DNA of 64,000 nt from Allobosea sp. (GCF_017308015.1 NZ_JAFKFW010000005.1:186001-250000); one strand, 5' to 3'. Shown: positions 8,035-15,684, counted from the stretch's first letter. A program made the numbers and translations. Notes: generated by a model from the letters alone, not told the origin.

Positions 8035-8697
8035 TCAGGAGAGCTGTGGCCGTGAAAAGGCCGCGAGCCCCTTGCCGTCGATGACTTCGATCCGCGCCCG
8101 CGACGAGCGGATCAGACGCTCACCTTCGAGAACATGGAGCGCGACCGTCACGCCGGAGCGGCGCACGCCCAGCGTATGGGCGAGATCGTGATGAGTGATC
8201 GGAATGATGTCGCTCGCCAGGGTCTCGCCGCAGCGGGTGATCCAATGCGCAACGCGCCGCTCCAGCGACAGCGCCACCGTGCGAGCCGCTTCATCGAGAT
8301 ATCGGCCAGCAGCCCGCAGGGCATGGAACATCAGCCGCTCGCGCAATCCGCCATCCTCGCGCAGGAGACGCCGCAAGGTTTGAGGAGCGACGCAGATGAA
8401 ACTGCCGGATTTCAGAACCTTCGCGGACATGTCTGCGAACTCCGGAGCGAAGAGCTTCTGGATGCCGATCGCATCGCCACGACTACCGAAGCCGATCTGG
8501 AACCTCGCCTGCCCGCGCTGGAGCACCAGGGTCGCAATACCGTCGATCGGGAAATAGATTGCGTCGGCGAGCGGAAGCTCCGCGCCGGCCTCGAAGCGGA
8601 TACGCCGGGCAACCGGCCCCAGCAACTCATCCAGGCTTCGTTGCCGCGTATCGTCAATCTCGGCGTTTCGGGGGCTTTCCCGATAGCGAGCATTCAT
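8035..8697 (-). CDS. Crp/Fnr family transcriptional regulator
   Basis: A 220-residue regulator with an N-terminal cyclic-nucleotide-binding-type beta-barrel (about 20-110), a long dimer helix and a C-terminal winged helix (about 150-205). The recognition helix region reads LAHTLGVRRSGVTVALHVL. There is no Cys cluster for an iron-sulfur centre. The recognition helix differs clearly from those of the other three Crp/Fnr proteins in this window, so it may bind another sequence. A CTAAC-N4-GTTAG palindrome lies 52 bases upstream of the start, and a DUF6894 gene is next upstream in the same direction. Confidence 0.9.
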   Translation of the reverse strand: MNARYRESPRNAEIDDTRQRSLDELLGPVARRIRFEAGAELPLADAIYFPIDGIATLVLQRGQARFQIGFGSRGDAIGIQKLFAPEFADMSAKVLKSGSFICVAPQTLRRLLREDGGLRERLMFHALRAAGRYLDEAARTVALSLERRVAHWITRCGETLASDIIPITHHDLAHTLGVRRSGVTVALHVLEGERLIRSSRARIEVIDGKGLAAFSRPQLS

Positions 8698-8748
8698 GGG
8701 CGCCTCCGTTGGGAAGCGGCAGCGTCACCTGAACCAGACCCGATGGCA

Positions 8749-8762
8749 CTAACATGGGTTAG
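8749..8762. promoter_or_regulatory. Palindromic operator CTAAC-N4-GTTAG
   Basis: A perfect 5-4-5 inverted repeat (CTAAC ATGG GTTAG) upstream of the crp gene at 8035-8697. It is the best-matching member of a six-site family in the window. The size and spacing are those of a Crp/Fnr-family operator; the binding protein is inferred. Confidence 0.55.
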
Positions 8763-8837
8763 ATGACGAGAACCGCGCGGCTGCTCATCCCGGCCGCCCT
8801 CGCGATGGCTGATCAACGCAGCGCGAAACGAATAGGT

Positions 8838-9080
8838 TCAGTCGTCCCGGTCGAAGCTTTCGGAAAGATCGAGACGCAACGCATAGACGGTCTTTCCGTC
8901 GCGGTTGCGGACCGATACGCTGATCGGCCGGCTGCCGCCATCATCGGTATAGTCCCGGATCATGTCGCGGACCGCCCGCCGGGCTTCGGCACAGGCGCGG
9001 TCATAGGAGGCGAACTCAGTCCCGATGCCATCCCGGACGTCGAGCATCCCGTCAAAGGTATCGATGAAATAGCGTGTCAT
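8838..9080 (-). CDS. DUF6894 family protein
   Basis: An 80-residue protein of the DUF6894 type: opening MTRYFIDTFDG, a middle helix with repeated Ala/Arg, and the closing strand pattern ISVSVRNRDGKTVY. Function unknown. Two further copies occur in the window, each next to a Crp/Fnr gene. It is 28 bases downstream of a Crp/Fnr gene (9109-9834) and probably co-transcribed with it. Its Shine-Dalgarno sequence lies inside a small hairpin (9081-9097), which could modulate translation. Confidence 0.85.
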   Translation of the reverse strand: MTRYFIDTFDGMLDVRDGIGTEFASYDRACAEARRAVRDMIRDYTDDGGSRPISVSVRNRDGKTVYALRLDLSESFDRDD

Positions 9081-9097
9081 GGTGCAGCTCCTGCACC
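9081..9097 (-). promoter_or_regulatory. Hairpin enclosing the ribosome-binding site of the DUF6894 gene
   Basis: On the minus strand: GGTGCAG-GAG-CTGCACC immediately before ATG. The GGAG ribosome site falls in the loop and 5' arm of a perfect 7-bp stem. Sequestration is possible, but the 3-base loop also fits a plain hairpin. Confidence 0.4.
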
Positions 9098-9108
9098 TGT
9101 CTTGCGCC

Positions 9109-9834
9109 TCAGCGCGGTTCCTGGGTCAGGTTCAGATAAGTCTTGTCGAAGTCGCCCAGAGCGACCAACCGATCGAAGTCAATGATTTCGACCTGTTCGC
9201 CATTCCAGTCAACCACGCCGAGCCCGCGCAGCTCCTGGAGCGTCCGGTTCACGTGCACGGCCGACAGCCCGACGACATCCGCCAACTCGGCTTGCGTGAG
9301 GCGGAAGGGAAAGCTGTGGCCCGATACCAGGCCGACGATCTCCATCCGGGTCCAGAGCTCGCAAAAAAGATGAGCCATATGCTGCATGGCCGTGCTGCGG
9401 CCGAGACAGGCGATCCAGGCGCGCTGGATGGCGCCGTCGATTGTTGTCATCAGCCAGAACAGGCGCCCAAGATGCGGAGAGGCATCGATGATGCGCCGGA
9501 TTTCGGCATGGGGCACGAAAATGGCGGTAACCTCGGTCAGGGCGACGACAGCGTGGTCCATCCGCTTGAGCACGAAGCTATGCAGATCCACGAAATCGCC
9601 GGCGACGTGCAGGGCGCTGATCTGCCGCTTGCCCTCGGCCGTGACCATCTCGCGACCGGAAATGCCCTGGACCATCAGGCGGCTTTCGCCGGGCTGCGTC
9701 TTGGCCCGCACGATCTCCTGCCCGCGCCGGAAGCCCTGGACGCGCAGTTGCGCAGATGACAGCAACGCCAGCTCGTCGGGCGACAACCGGTCGCGCCGCT
9801 CCAAGGTTCGAATAAACGGTCGCAGCCTGTTCAT
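9109..9834 (-). CDS. Crp/Fnr family transcriptional regulator
   Basis: A 241-residue regulator: N-terminal effector domain (about 15-130) and C-terminal winged helix (about 170-220) with LADVVGLSAVHVNRTLQEL as the recognition region. This LSxVHxNxxL signature is shared with two other Crp/Fnr proteins here (50155 and 60178), so the three probably have similar target sites. No Fe-S cysteine pattern is visible. It is probably expressed with the DUF6894 gene downstream. A TTTAC-N4-GTTAG site lies about 83 bases upstream, between it and the divergent DUF72 gene. Confidence 0.92.
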   Translation of the reverse strand: MNRLRPFIRTLERRDRLSPDELALLSSAQLRVQGFRRGQEIVRAKTQPGESRLMVQGISGREMVTAEGKRQISALHVAGDFVDLHSFVLKRMDHAVVALTEVTAIFVPHAEIRRIIDASPHLGRLFWLMTTIDGAIQRAWIACLGRSTAMQHMAHLFCELWTRMEIVGLVSGHSFPFRLTQAELADVVGLSAVHVNRTLQELRGLGVVDWNGEQVEIIDFDRLVALGDFDKTYLNLTQEPR

Positions 9835-9916
9835 CGCACTTCCAATTCGGCGAATTCCGGCGGCGTGAACGACGCTGCCGTGAATCTCCGTATGGACGCA
9901 AAAAGCCGGCTGGGGA

Positions 9917-9930
9917 TTTACCTATGTTAG
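9917..9930. promoter_or_regulatory. Operator-like site between crp and the DUF72 gene
   Basis: Read on the minus strand it is CACTAACATAGGTAAA, sharing nine consecutive bases with the sites at 8749, 13796 and 30668. It lies in the divergent intergenic region between the Crp/Fnr gene and the DUF72 gene. Confidence 0.5.
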
Positions 9931-10037
9931 TGGATGGCGCCGTCTTCACAGGTGTCGGAAGGCGCACCGGAGCGGCTGCGAACGAAACCGGCGCGGGCGC
10001 GTTGCCGGGGAACGAGCACCTGTGGGAGCGCCGTTTC

Positions 10038-10958
10038 ATGCGAAAGGAAGATCGGCAGGACAAGAAGGTCCGGATCGGGCTGTCCGGCTGGACCTATGCG
10101 CCCTGGCGCGGGCATTTCTACCCGATAGGGCTGGTGCAGAAGCGCGAGCTTTCCTACGCAGCCGATCAGTTCCCGGCGCTGGAGGTCAACGGTACCTTCT
10201 ATGGCCTGCAGAAGCCCGAGGTTTTCGGGCGCTGGAAAGAGGCTGTGCCCGACGACTTCGTCTTTGCGATCAAGGGCTCGCGCTACATCACCCATGTGCT
10301 GCGGCTCCGGGATGTCGAGACGCCGCTGAGCAATTTCCTGGCATCCGGCCTGCTCCGCCTCGGCTCCAAGCTCGGGCCGCTGCTCTGGCAGTTTCCGCCG
10401 AGCTTTCGTTTCGATGCCGCGCTCATGGAAAAGTTTCTGAAGCTGCTTCCCAAAGATACGCAGGAAGCCGCTACACGCGCCAAGCGGCACGACGAGCATC
10501 TTGATGGCCGGGCCTGGGTCGAAACCGATAAGAAGCGCCCGCTACGGCATGCGGTCGAGATTCGACATGACAGCTTTCGCGATCCCGCTTTCATCGATCT
10601 GCTGCGCCGCTATGGAATCGCGCTCGTCTGCGCCGACACAGCCGACTGGCCGTTGCTGATGGATCTGACCGCCGACTTTGTCTATTGCCGGCTACACGGC
10701 TCCAAGGAGCTCTATCGGTCTCGTTATGACGAAGCTGACCTGGAGCGCTGGGCTGCGCGCATTCGTGCCTGGCGTTCAGGGCAACCGATGCGGGACGGCG
10801 ATTTCGCCGCAGATCAGAAGAGCGCCACCGATCAGCCACGCGACATCTACCTGTTCTTCGACAACACCGACAAGCGACATGCACCGCAGGACGCGGCTGT
10901 CTTGATGCGCATGCTCAGCATCGCCTGGCCCGAAGCGGCAAAGCCCAAGGCAGCATAA
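10038..10958 (+). CDS. DUF72 (YecE-like) domain protein
   Basis: A 306-residue protein with a DUF72 TIM-barrel fold: IGLSGWTYAPWRGHFYP near the N-terminus, FVFAIKGSRYITH, the strand FVYCRLHG, and the closing segment YLFFDNTDKRH. The family is widespread and lacks a firmly established activity; structures suggest a nuclease- or sugar-enzyme-like barrel. The start at 10038 (MRKEDRQDKKVRIGLSG) is preferred over an upstream in-frame start because it matches the family N-terminus and has GGGAG about 10 bases upstream. It is transcribed divergently from a Crp/Fnr gene and is convergent with pncC. Confidence 0.85.
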   Translation: MRKEDRQDKKVRIGLSGWTYAPWRGHFYPIGLVQKRELSYAADQFPALEVNGTFYGLQKPEVFGRWKEAVPDDFVFAIKGSRYITHVLRLRDVETPLSNFLASGLLRLGSKLGPLLWQFPPSFRFDAALMEKFLKLLPKDTQEAATRAKRHDEHLDGRAWVETDKKRPLRHAVEIRHDSFRDPAFIDLLRRYGIALVCADTADWPLLMDLTADFVYCRLHGSKELYRSRYDEADLERWAARIRAWRSGQPMRDGDFAADQKSATDQPRDIYLFFDNTDKRHAPQDAAVLMRMLSIAWPEAAKPKAA

Positions 10959-10964
10959 CGGGTT

Positions 10965-11528
10965 TCAGTCGCCGGCTCCGTGCAGAAGCCGGTGCGCCGC
11001 CGGGTCACTAAGCTGCGCCAGGGCGAATGTCAGCGCGGCCTGCACGGCAAGATGCGCCAACGCCGCCGGCGCAAGTTGCCCGAATTCACAATGGAGGCTC
11101 GAAGCATTCCCGGCCGCGGCGAGGCCGACGAACACCCGCCCGATGGGATTGCCGTCCTCGTCGGGCTCGGCACCGGTAACCCCGGTGATCGCCAGCGCCA
11201 GATCGGCACCGCCGCGCTCAAGCGCGCCCCTGGCCATCGCCTCGGCGACATCGGCATGAACGGCCGTGCATGCGGCGAGCAGCTCCGGCGATACGCCGAC
11301 CAACTGGGTTTTCGTAGACTTGGTGTAGGTGACGAAGCCGCCTGCCAGGACGGCGGCCGCTCCAACCGCTCGCGACAGGCGATGCGCGAGCATCCCGGCT
11401 GTGCAGGATTCGGCTGTGACCAGGCGAAGTCCACGGTTTGCCGCCAGCCCGATGAGCCGATCGGCCAGTGTTTCGATCTCCTCGAACCGAGCGGTCACTA
11501 CCTGTTCAAGATTGATGCTCTCTGACAT
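10965..11528 (-). CDS. pncC: CinA C-terminal / nicotinamide-nucleotide amidohydrolase
   Basis: Stand-alone CinA C-terminal domain (about 187 residues) of the PncC type, which deamidates nicotinamide mononucleotide to nicotinate mononucleotide in pyridine-nucleotide salvage. The hallmark TAESCTAGMLAHRLS is present, as is the second motif AITGVTGAEPDEDGNPIGRV. The start at 11528 (MSESINLEQ) is chosen; an in-frame ATG nine codons upstream is also possible. The first codons overlap the end of the DUF6766 gene by 23 bases, so the two are coupled. Last gene of the minus-strand stress operon beginning near 13.45 kb. Confidence 0.88.
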   Translation of the reverse strand: MSESINLEQVVTARFEEIETLADRLIGLAANRGLRLVTAESCTAGMLAHRLSRAVGAAAVLAGGFVTYTKSTKTQLVGVSPELLAACTAVHADVAEAMARGALERGGADLALAITGVTGAEPDEDGNPIGRVFVGLAAAGNASSLHCEFGQLAPAALAHLAVQAALTFALAQLSDPAAHRLLHGAGD

Positions 11529-11916
11529 AGCGATGGTCCGTATGGCGGCCGGCATAGTCGCGGTCGATCTCGTCGATCAGCCGATCGCCGCCATCCCGGT
11601 CGACCTTGCGCAGGATCGCATCGAGCTTGGCCTCCATGCGGTCGTCGCCCTCCTTCGATTGTGGCGAGCCGACATGCAGGAGCATCGCGAGCCCGGCGAC
11701 CTGCCAGATCAACTGCAGAAATTCGGACTGCCAGTTCTCCAGTGTGTCCCGCATCATCTCGATAAAATAGCCGTTGAACTCGGCGTTTTGGCCAAGAGCA
11801 CCCTGTTCCTGCGCGTAGGCGAACCAGCCGAAAATCCAGTGGCCGACAAGGCTGATCAGGAAAAAGCCGCCCGTGACCCAGACAAAGCCGTAGCGCGACC
11901 AGATCGTGCGTCCCAT
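11506..11916 (-). CDS. DUF6766 family membrane protein
   Basis: A 136-residue protein with two hydrophobic segments (about 10-32 and 75-90). It carries the family-typical NWQSEFLQ stretch between them and a charged C-terminal tail. The start at 11916 (MGRTIWSRYGF) has AAGGA nine bases upstream; the longer open frame is not preferred. Function is unknown. It is a common companion of YciE-type and stress genes, as here (YciE lies just upstream). Confidence 0.82.
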   Translation of the reverse strand: MGRTIWSRYGFVWVTGGFFLISLVGHWIFGWFAYAQEQGALGQNAEFNGYFIEMMRDTLENWQSEFLQLIWQVAGLAMLLHVGSPQSKEGDDRMEAKLDAILRKVDRDGGDRLIDEIDRDYAGRHTDHRYVREHQS

Positions 11917-12032
11917 CTCGCATTCCTTGCCTGCGGCAAACCGCCTGGCCGCTTGCCGTACCCTCCCTGCCGACAACGTGCCGCATCGCCGGCAGGGTGG
12001 CACCCAGCCTTAAGGCCAGATGCCGGCAATGG

Positions 12033-12527
12033 TTACGCCGCCTGCTTGTTGACGGAGGTCATGCCGAGCTTCGTGAGAAGCTGATCGGTCTTCTCCTCCT
12101 CAGTGAGCGTCTGATCGAGGAGCTTGACGGCATCCTTCAGCCCAAGTTGCTGCGCCCAGGCCTTGAGCGTGCCGTAGCGCGCGATCTCGTAATGCTCGAC
12201 GGCCTGGGCCGCGGCGACCAGGCCGGCATCAAGGGCCGGGCTGCCTTCGAATTCCTCGATGATGCCCTTGCCTTCCTCGATGATTCCGAGAATGGCGTCG
12301 CAAGTCTTGCCACGCGGCGCCTTGCCGATGGCCTCGAAGATTTCGGTCAGGCGCTCGACATGGCCCTCGGTCTGCTCGCGATGAGTCTCGAAGGCCTGCT
12401 TGAGCTCCGGCGCGTTCGCTGCCTTCGCCATCTTCGGCAGCGCCTTCAGGATCTGCTTTTCAGCGTAATAGATGTCCTTCAGCGTATCGAGGAAGAGATC
12501 GTCGAGGGTTTTCGGTTCGCTCGGCAT
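12033..12527 (-). CDS. yciE: YciE/DUF892 ferritin-like protein
   Basis: A 164-residue four-helix ferritin-like protein. The starting motif TLDDLFLDTLKDIYYAEKQI and the AAAQAVEHYEIARYGTL helix supply the Glu/His ligands expected for a di-iron site. The family is stress-induced; the reaction is not established. The start at 12527 (MPSEPK) has GGAG seven bases upstream and is preferred over an ATG six codons earlier. A second, divergent copy is at 49598 (about half the residues shared by eye). It lies between a general-stress-like gene and DUF6766. Confidence 0.92.
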   Translation of the reverse strand: MPSEPKTLDDLFLDTLKDIYYAEKQILKALPKMAKAANAPELKQAFETHREQTEGHVERLTEIFEAIGKAPRGKTCDAILGIIEEGKGIIEEFEGSPALDAGLVAAAQAVEHYEIARYGTLKAWAQQLGLKDAVKLLDQTLTEEEKTDQLLTKLGMTSVNKQAA

Positions 12528-12559
12528 GATGGTCTCCTGATCCATGAATTGCGGACGAA

Positions 12560-12579
12560 GCCCCGCCTTGCGGCGGGGC
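12560..12579. terminator. Stem-loop between the glycine-zipper stress gene and yciE
   Basis: GCCCCGCC-TTGC-GGCGGGGC, an 8-bp perfect stem with a 4-base loop but no T-run on either strand. It may attenuate transcription from 13130 into yciE or stabilise the 3' end of the upstream message. Confidence 0.45.
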
Positions 12580-12593
12580 CCGAAGCGAGGCGG

Positions 12594-13130
12594 CTAGACG
12601 ACCGGCGGCCGATAAGGCGCCGCGGTCTCGTCGAAGCGCGACCAGCCGCCAGCGCGGTATTCGGCGAGCCTCTCGTCGCGATTGATGGGTGTCGCGCCAT
12701 CGAGAATGGCCTGGACGGCGGGGACATCTTCGTCGGCGGTCCGCACCGAGACGACCGTTCCACCACGCCGCACCGTCTCCGCATAGTAATTGGCATCTTC
12801 CTCGCTATGTCCGGCACTGGTGAAGGCACCGATCAGGCCACCAACTGCCCCGCCGGCAACGGCGCCGGCCGCTGTCGCAGCGAGCCAGCCGGCTGCGACC
12901 ACGGGGCCGATACCGGGAATGGCGATCATCCCGATGCCGGCGAGCAGGCCGGCTGCGCCGCCGAGAGCCGCACCGATGCCGGCGCCCTCCCCGGCATTGC
13001 TGTCGTCGACCGACGCATGGCGGCCGACCACGCTGATATCGGCGGAACTCACGCCTTCGGCTTCCAGCGCTTCCACGACGGAGCGGGCGGTTTCGTAGCT
13101 GTCATAGGAACGGGTGAGTGTCTGGGTCAT
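12594..13130 (-). CDS. General-stress-protein-like glycine-zipper membrane protein
   Basis: A 178-residue protein. The first 45 residues form a ferredoxin-like half (YDSYETARSVVEALEAEGVS, then DISVVGR) as in YflT-like general stress proteins. A long Gly/Ala-rich stretch (about 50-105; GAALGGAAGLLAGIGMIAIP) looks like two glycine-zipper membrane helices. A C-terminal soluble part ends the protein. Probably membrane-associated with a stress role; no biochemical function is known. It is 17 bases after the secreted 100-residue gene and is in the same likely operon. Confidence 0.8.
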   Translation of the reverse strand: MTQTLTRSYDSYETARSVVEALEAEGVSSADISVVGRHASVDDSNAGEGAGIGAALGGAAGLLAGIGMIAIPGIGPVVAAGWLAATAAGAVAGGAVGGLIGAFTSAGHSEEDANYYAETVRRGGTVVSVRTADEDVPAVQAILDGATPINRDERLAEYRAGGWSRFDETAAPYRPPVV

Positions 13131-13147
13131 CTCGCTCTTCCTTTCGA

Positions 13148-13450
13148 TTACTGGCGGGTGATGTTGCCGCGATAGTCGACGCTGACATTGACCTGGGCGC
13201 CGCCATGCGTGGCCATCCCCCGCCAGACGCCGTTGTCATCCTTCTTCAGGCCGGTGACCTGCGAATAGCCGTTGGCTTCGAGGCGGCTTTTCGCCTGGCC
13301 TTCGGTGAAGCTGTTCGCGCCAGGCAGCGGTGCATTCTTGTCCGCTTCCGCACCGGGCGCCGGCTTCGGCGAGGTCGTGGAGGTCTGCGCGAACGCGCCG
13401 AACGAGGTCATCGCCGCCAGAAGCGACGTGAGCACGAGCTTTCTCATCAT
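13148..13450 (-). CDS. Secreted small protein with PepSY-like fold
   Basis: A 100-residue protein. The N-terminal MMRKLVLTSLLAAMTSFGAFA is a signal peptide with likely cleavage before Gln22. After a Pro/Ala-rich linker the mature part has FTEGQAKSRLEANGYSQVTG and then DNGVWRGMA and the closing VDYRGNI, a PepSY-like alpha/beta pattern. Probably periplasmic; role unknown. First gene of the minus-strand run to pncC, and an EcfG-like promoter lies about 50 bases upstream. Confidence 0.75.
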   Translation of the reverse strand: MMRKLVLTSLLAAMTSFGAFAQTSTTSPKPAPGAEADKNAPLPGANSFTEGQAKSRLEANGYSQVTGLKKDDNGVWRGMATHGGAQVNVSVDYRGNITRQ

Positions 13451-13497
13451 GATGTCCCTGAATGGAGAGCGGCTGGCGCCGCGGGATGCTCAATCGA

Positions 13498-13523
13498 ACA
13501 TCATCGCGAGCAATTCTGTTCCG
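13498..13523 (-). promoter_or_regulatory. EcfG-like promoter for the 13.4-11.0 kb operon
   Basis: Minus strand: GGAAC, 17 bases, TGTT (one mismatch to CGTT). It precedes the secreted protein, the glycine-zipper protein, yciE, DUF6766 and pncC, all on the minus strand with gaps of at most about 115 bases. Confidence 0.5.
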
Positions 13524-13628
13524 GCCTGGCGCAGCAGGTCAGCATGGCCACGCTCCTAATGCATTGATTTGCAACGAGAACCCAGCGCTCATCCGAGCCG
13601 GCGCGCTAGATATGTTCACTGATGGTTT

Positions 13629-13644
13629 TGTACGCTCGCGTACA
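13629..13644. promoter_or_regulatory. Palindrome TGTACG-N4-CGTACA
   Basis: TGTACGC-TC-GCGTACA, a perfect 7-bp inverted repeat. Its 16-base core has the same form (TGTACG-N4-CGTACA) as the centre of a larger inverted repeat at 50118-50147, upstream of another Crp/Fnr gene. Possible operator. Confidence 0.4.
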
Positions 13645-13795
13645 TCATCCAAATCCCAGGAACGGGGGCGGAACACAATGGTTGTGGCCCTCGCCCTATG
13701 GAGGGCCATGGCAGGGTCGATCTCCGGCCCATCATATCCTTCGAAACCGGGGAGCGACGGGTTCTCTCCAATCACGCGCGCTAGCTGCGGCGCCA

Positions 13796-13809
13796 CTAAC
13801 ATATGATAA
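13796..13809. promoter_or_regulatory. Operator-like site CTAAC-N4-GATAA
   Basis: CACTAACATATGATAA. It shares CACTAACAT with the sites at 8749, 9917 and 30668 and lies 33 bases before the 86-residue gene. Confidence 0.45.
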
Positions 13810-13842
13810 CGAAACTTGACTGGCGCGGACCTACAAAAATCC

Positions 13843-14103
13843 ATGCCGTTCAGTTTCGCATCACCTGAGGATCTGGTTCGTCTTGAGCGCGCGCTTGAAC
13901 GAGCCTGGGCGATCGTCGAGGCAAGACACGGCCACGATCCGCTCAAAGCCCCGGGTGAGAGGGAGCGGCTCGCCTACATCGTCGCAACGCTGTGGCGCCA
14001 GGGTGAGCAGGAAGATGTTCCAGCCAAGGCGGCGGAACAGTTCCAGACGACCGCTCCGCTTCTGCCGCCGCTCAGAACACCAAATAACGAGCCGTCTCCA
14101 TAA
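13843..14103 (+). CDS. Small hypothetical protein, paralog of the gene at 17259
   Basis: An 86-residue soluble protein: MPFSFASPEDLVRLERALER, then AWAIVEARHG and GERERLAYIVATLWRQGE. A second protein at 17259-17471 shares its pattern (MPFSxxxPxD-x-x-R, AW, ERxRLxxIxA), so this is a small duplicated family. No known domain. It looks all-helical, perhaps a small regulatory or DNA-binding protein. The start at 13843 follows that shared N-terminus; a longer start at 13816 is possible. A palindrome lies 33 bases upstream. Confidence 0.6.
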   Translation: MPFSFASPEDLVRLERALERAWAIVEARHGHDPLKAPGERERLAYIVATLWRQGEQEDVPAKAAEQFQTTAPLLPPLRTPNNEPSP

Positions 14104-14161
14104 GGAGGTCGCCTACGCCAATGTATTCCAATCCAATCGCATGGTGACCGCTGGCCCGCAG

Positions 14162-14187
14162 GGAACCGCATCATGCTGTCTTCTGTT
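14162..14187 (+). promoter_or_regulatory. EcfG-like promoter for the DUF1236 gene
   Basis: GGAAC, 17 bases, TGTT (one mismatch). It is 37 bases upstream of the ATG at 14225. Confidence 0.45.
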
Positions 14188-14224
14188 GTGATGGGAGACT
14201 GGGGGTTAATCGGGAGATTGACCT

Positions 14225-14638
14225 ATGAAGAAGACCGTACTTGCTGCTGCTGTCGTGCTAACCTCGACGATGGCATTCGCCCAGAATCCTGAAGGCGCAC
14301 GTGGGGGCGCTGCGGCGGGCGCCGCGACTGGCGCGGTTGGCGGAGCGATTGTGGGTGGTCCGGTCGGAGCCGTAGTGGGCGGCGTTGGAGGCGCCGTCGT
14401 CGGGGGCATCGCCGGCGACGCCACACCTCGTTTCAAGACCTATGTCCAAGCCCACGAAGTGCCGTCGTACACCTATCGCGAGGACGTGCGCGTCGGTGCG
14501 GTGCTCCCTGAGAGCGGGGTGACGTATCGCGAAGTCCCGACCGAGTTCGGTTCGCACGGCTATCGCTATACCGTGGTGAACGATCGGACTGTCATCGTCG
14601 AGCCGAAGACGCGCAAGATCATTCAGGTCATCGAATAA
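14225..14638 (+). CDS. DUF1236 domain secreted protein
   Basis: A 137-residue exported protein: signal peptide MKKTVLAAAVVLTSTMAFA with cleavage before Gln20, a Gly/Ala-rich glycine-zipper section (about 25-65; GAVGGAIVGGPVGAVVGGV) and a C-terminal DUF1236 domain (about 70-137) with the expected YREDVRVGAVLPESGVTYRE and VVNDRTVIVEPKTRKII segments. DUF1236 proteins are abundant in Hyphomicrobiales and are probably periplasmic or envelope-anchored; their function is unknown. Confidence 0.88.
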   Translation: MKKTVLAAAVVLTSTMAFAQNPEGARGGAAAGAATGAVGGAIVGGPVGAVVGGVGGAVVGGIAGDATPRFKTYVQAHEVPSYTYREDVRVGAVLPESGVTYREVPTEFGSHGYRYTVVNDRTVIVEPKTRKIIQVIE

Positions 14639-14689
14639 CGACGCCGGATTCACAGCTCAAGCTCATCATGTGAACCGCGTCGGAGATCC

Positions 14690-15165
14690 CGGCGGGGTTC
14701 TTCTGTGCTGGATGCGATGGAAGTCAGCGGGCAGGACGTGGAGGACGAAGCGGCGGAGGGGGCTAGTGCGCCGTCAGCGTCATGATCTTGTGCCAGATCT
14801 TTCCGGGTGAGCGAGCCTGATAATCCTTCCAGCGATCGTGATCCCCGTCCTCCCATGTCGACGAGGCGGCTGTTGGCGATGGCGACGCGCTGGGGATAGC
14901 GGTGAGGGTGAGATGTACCCGAAAGGCCTCGGCGCCATCGAGGGGCGGTGGCGTAGAGGGCCTAGTTTGCCCGCCACAACGGCACCCGCATGGCTGGGAA
15001 GGCGTCGGCTTCGGCGAGTGGAGCGAGGTCGCTATGGGAAGGCAAGCCGCTCAGACAACAGGCGCGAGAGCACGCACGAACAAGACGAAGCCGGGGCGAG
15101 GAAATTCAGCGCGCGCCGTCCGGCTACAGGCCGCCACCGGCGCGACGATCTGGAGATGGTAGGAT
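14690..15165 (-). pseudogene. Decayed IS91-family transposase fragment
   Basis: No open gene exists, but on the minus strand segments of an IS91-type transposase C-terminal half can be read in order and in shifting frames: HLQIVAPV at about 15140, RPGFVLFVRALA, then LAEADAF at about 15010, GAEAFRVHL, VAIANSRLVDMG at about 14870, WKDYQARSPGKIWHKIMTLT and finally RRFVLHVLPADFHRIQH near 14740. These follow the family order (zinc region, catalytic core, then the FHRIRH end). At least three frame changes and two in-frame stops break it. A remnant of a rolling-circle transposon. The boundaries are approximate. Confidence 0.8.
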
Positions 15166-15365
15166 ATCGCCGATCACTAGGCGCACTAGACGCCGGTGAA
15201 GCCGATGTGCTTGCCGTCATAGGACGCGAGGTGGACGTGCCGATACGGATCGCCGTAGCATTTAACCATATGAACTCGATCTCTGTTCGACGACGACGAA
15301 ATTATTCGTTCAACGGACGGATAACGGCCGACATAAAACCAATTGCAGTTCGTATTGCGTATCGA
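15166..15365. other. Lower-GC spacer beside the IS91 remnant
   Basis: Noticeably AT-richer than the surroundings (for example GAAATTATTCGTTCAACGG). A minus-strand open stretch of 27 codons ending near 15186 contains GDPYRHVHLASYDGKHIGF, which could be the tail of a lost gene. Otherwise nothing recognisable. Likely left by the transposon or foreign in origin. Confidence 0.4.
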
Positions 15366-15391
15366 GGAACACCCAGGCCACGAAGGACGTT
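15366..15391 (+). promoter_or_regulatory. EcfG-type promoter for the 89-residue secreted protein
   Basis: Exact GGAAC-N17-CGTT, ending 23 bases before the ATG at 15415. A GGAGGG ribosome site lies between them. Confidence 0.65.
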
Positions 15392-15414
15392 TCTCGGGAA
15401 AACCGGAGGGTGCG

Positions 15415-15684
15415 ATGCGAACTCGCCTGATTATCCTGGCCACATCTATCGCCCTGATTGGCGGGGCGGCAGCTCAGTCGATCCATCCACCGACAAGAGA
15501 GGGCTTCGGCGCCAAGCCGGATTCCGCTGAATCACAACGGGAGCGCATCCCGGAGCCTCCCGGCGCAAATCGGCCTGAAGCTCAGGGCGGGGCCAATTCC
15601 GAGCAGAACCGCGAATACGGGAAAGAAACCCAGCCGCGGAAGAAGGGGCTCGAAGAAGGGCTACCTCGCGGCTCTGCTCCATAG
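15415..15684 (+). CDS. Secreted small hydrophilic protein
   Basis: An 89-residue protein. MRTRLIILATSIALIGGAAA is a signal peptide; the mature part is hydrophilic, Pro/Glu/Arg/Asn-rich and without a recognisable fold. The start is fixed by GGAGGG six bases upstream and by the EcfG promoter. Probably a periplasmic stress-induced protein of unknown role. It is convergent with the HWE kinase at 15704. Confidence 0.65.
   Translation: MRTRLIILATSIALIGGAAAQSIHPPTREGFGAKPDSAESQRERIPEPPGANRPEAQGGANSEQNREYGKETQPRKKGLEEGLPRGSAP

Larger units (their letters stand above)
13524..13842. other. Gene-free spacer with two operator-like palindromes
   Basis: No convincing reading frame. The spacer separates the minus-strand secreted gene from the plus-strand 86-residue gene. 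It holds two palindromes, TGTACGC-TC-GCGTACA (13629) and CTAAC-ATAT-GATAA (13796), listed separately. Confidence 0.6.

Noticed and set aside
15186-15269. 27-codon frame with GDPYRHVHLASYDGKHIGF
   Set aside because: Too short, no ribosome site; perhaps a remnant but not called as a gene.
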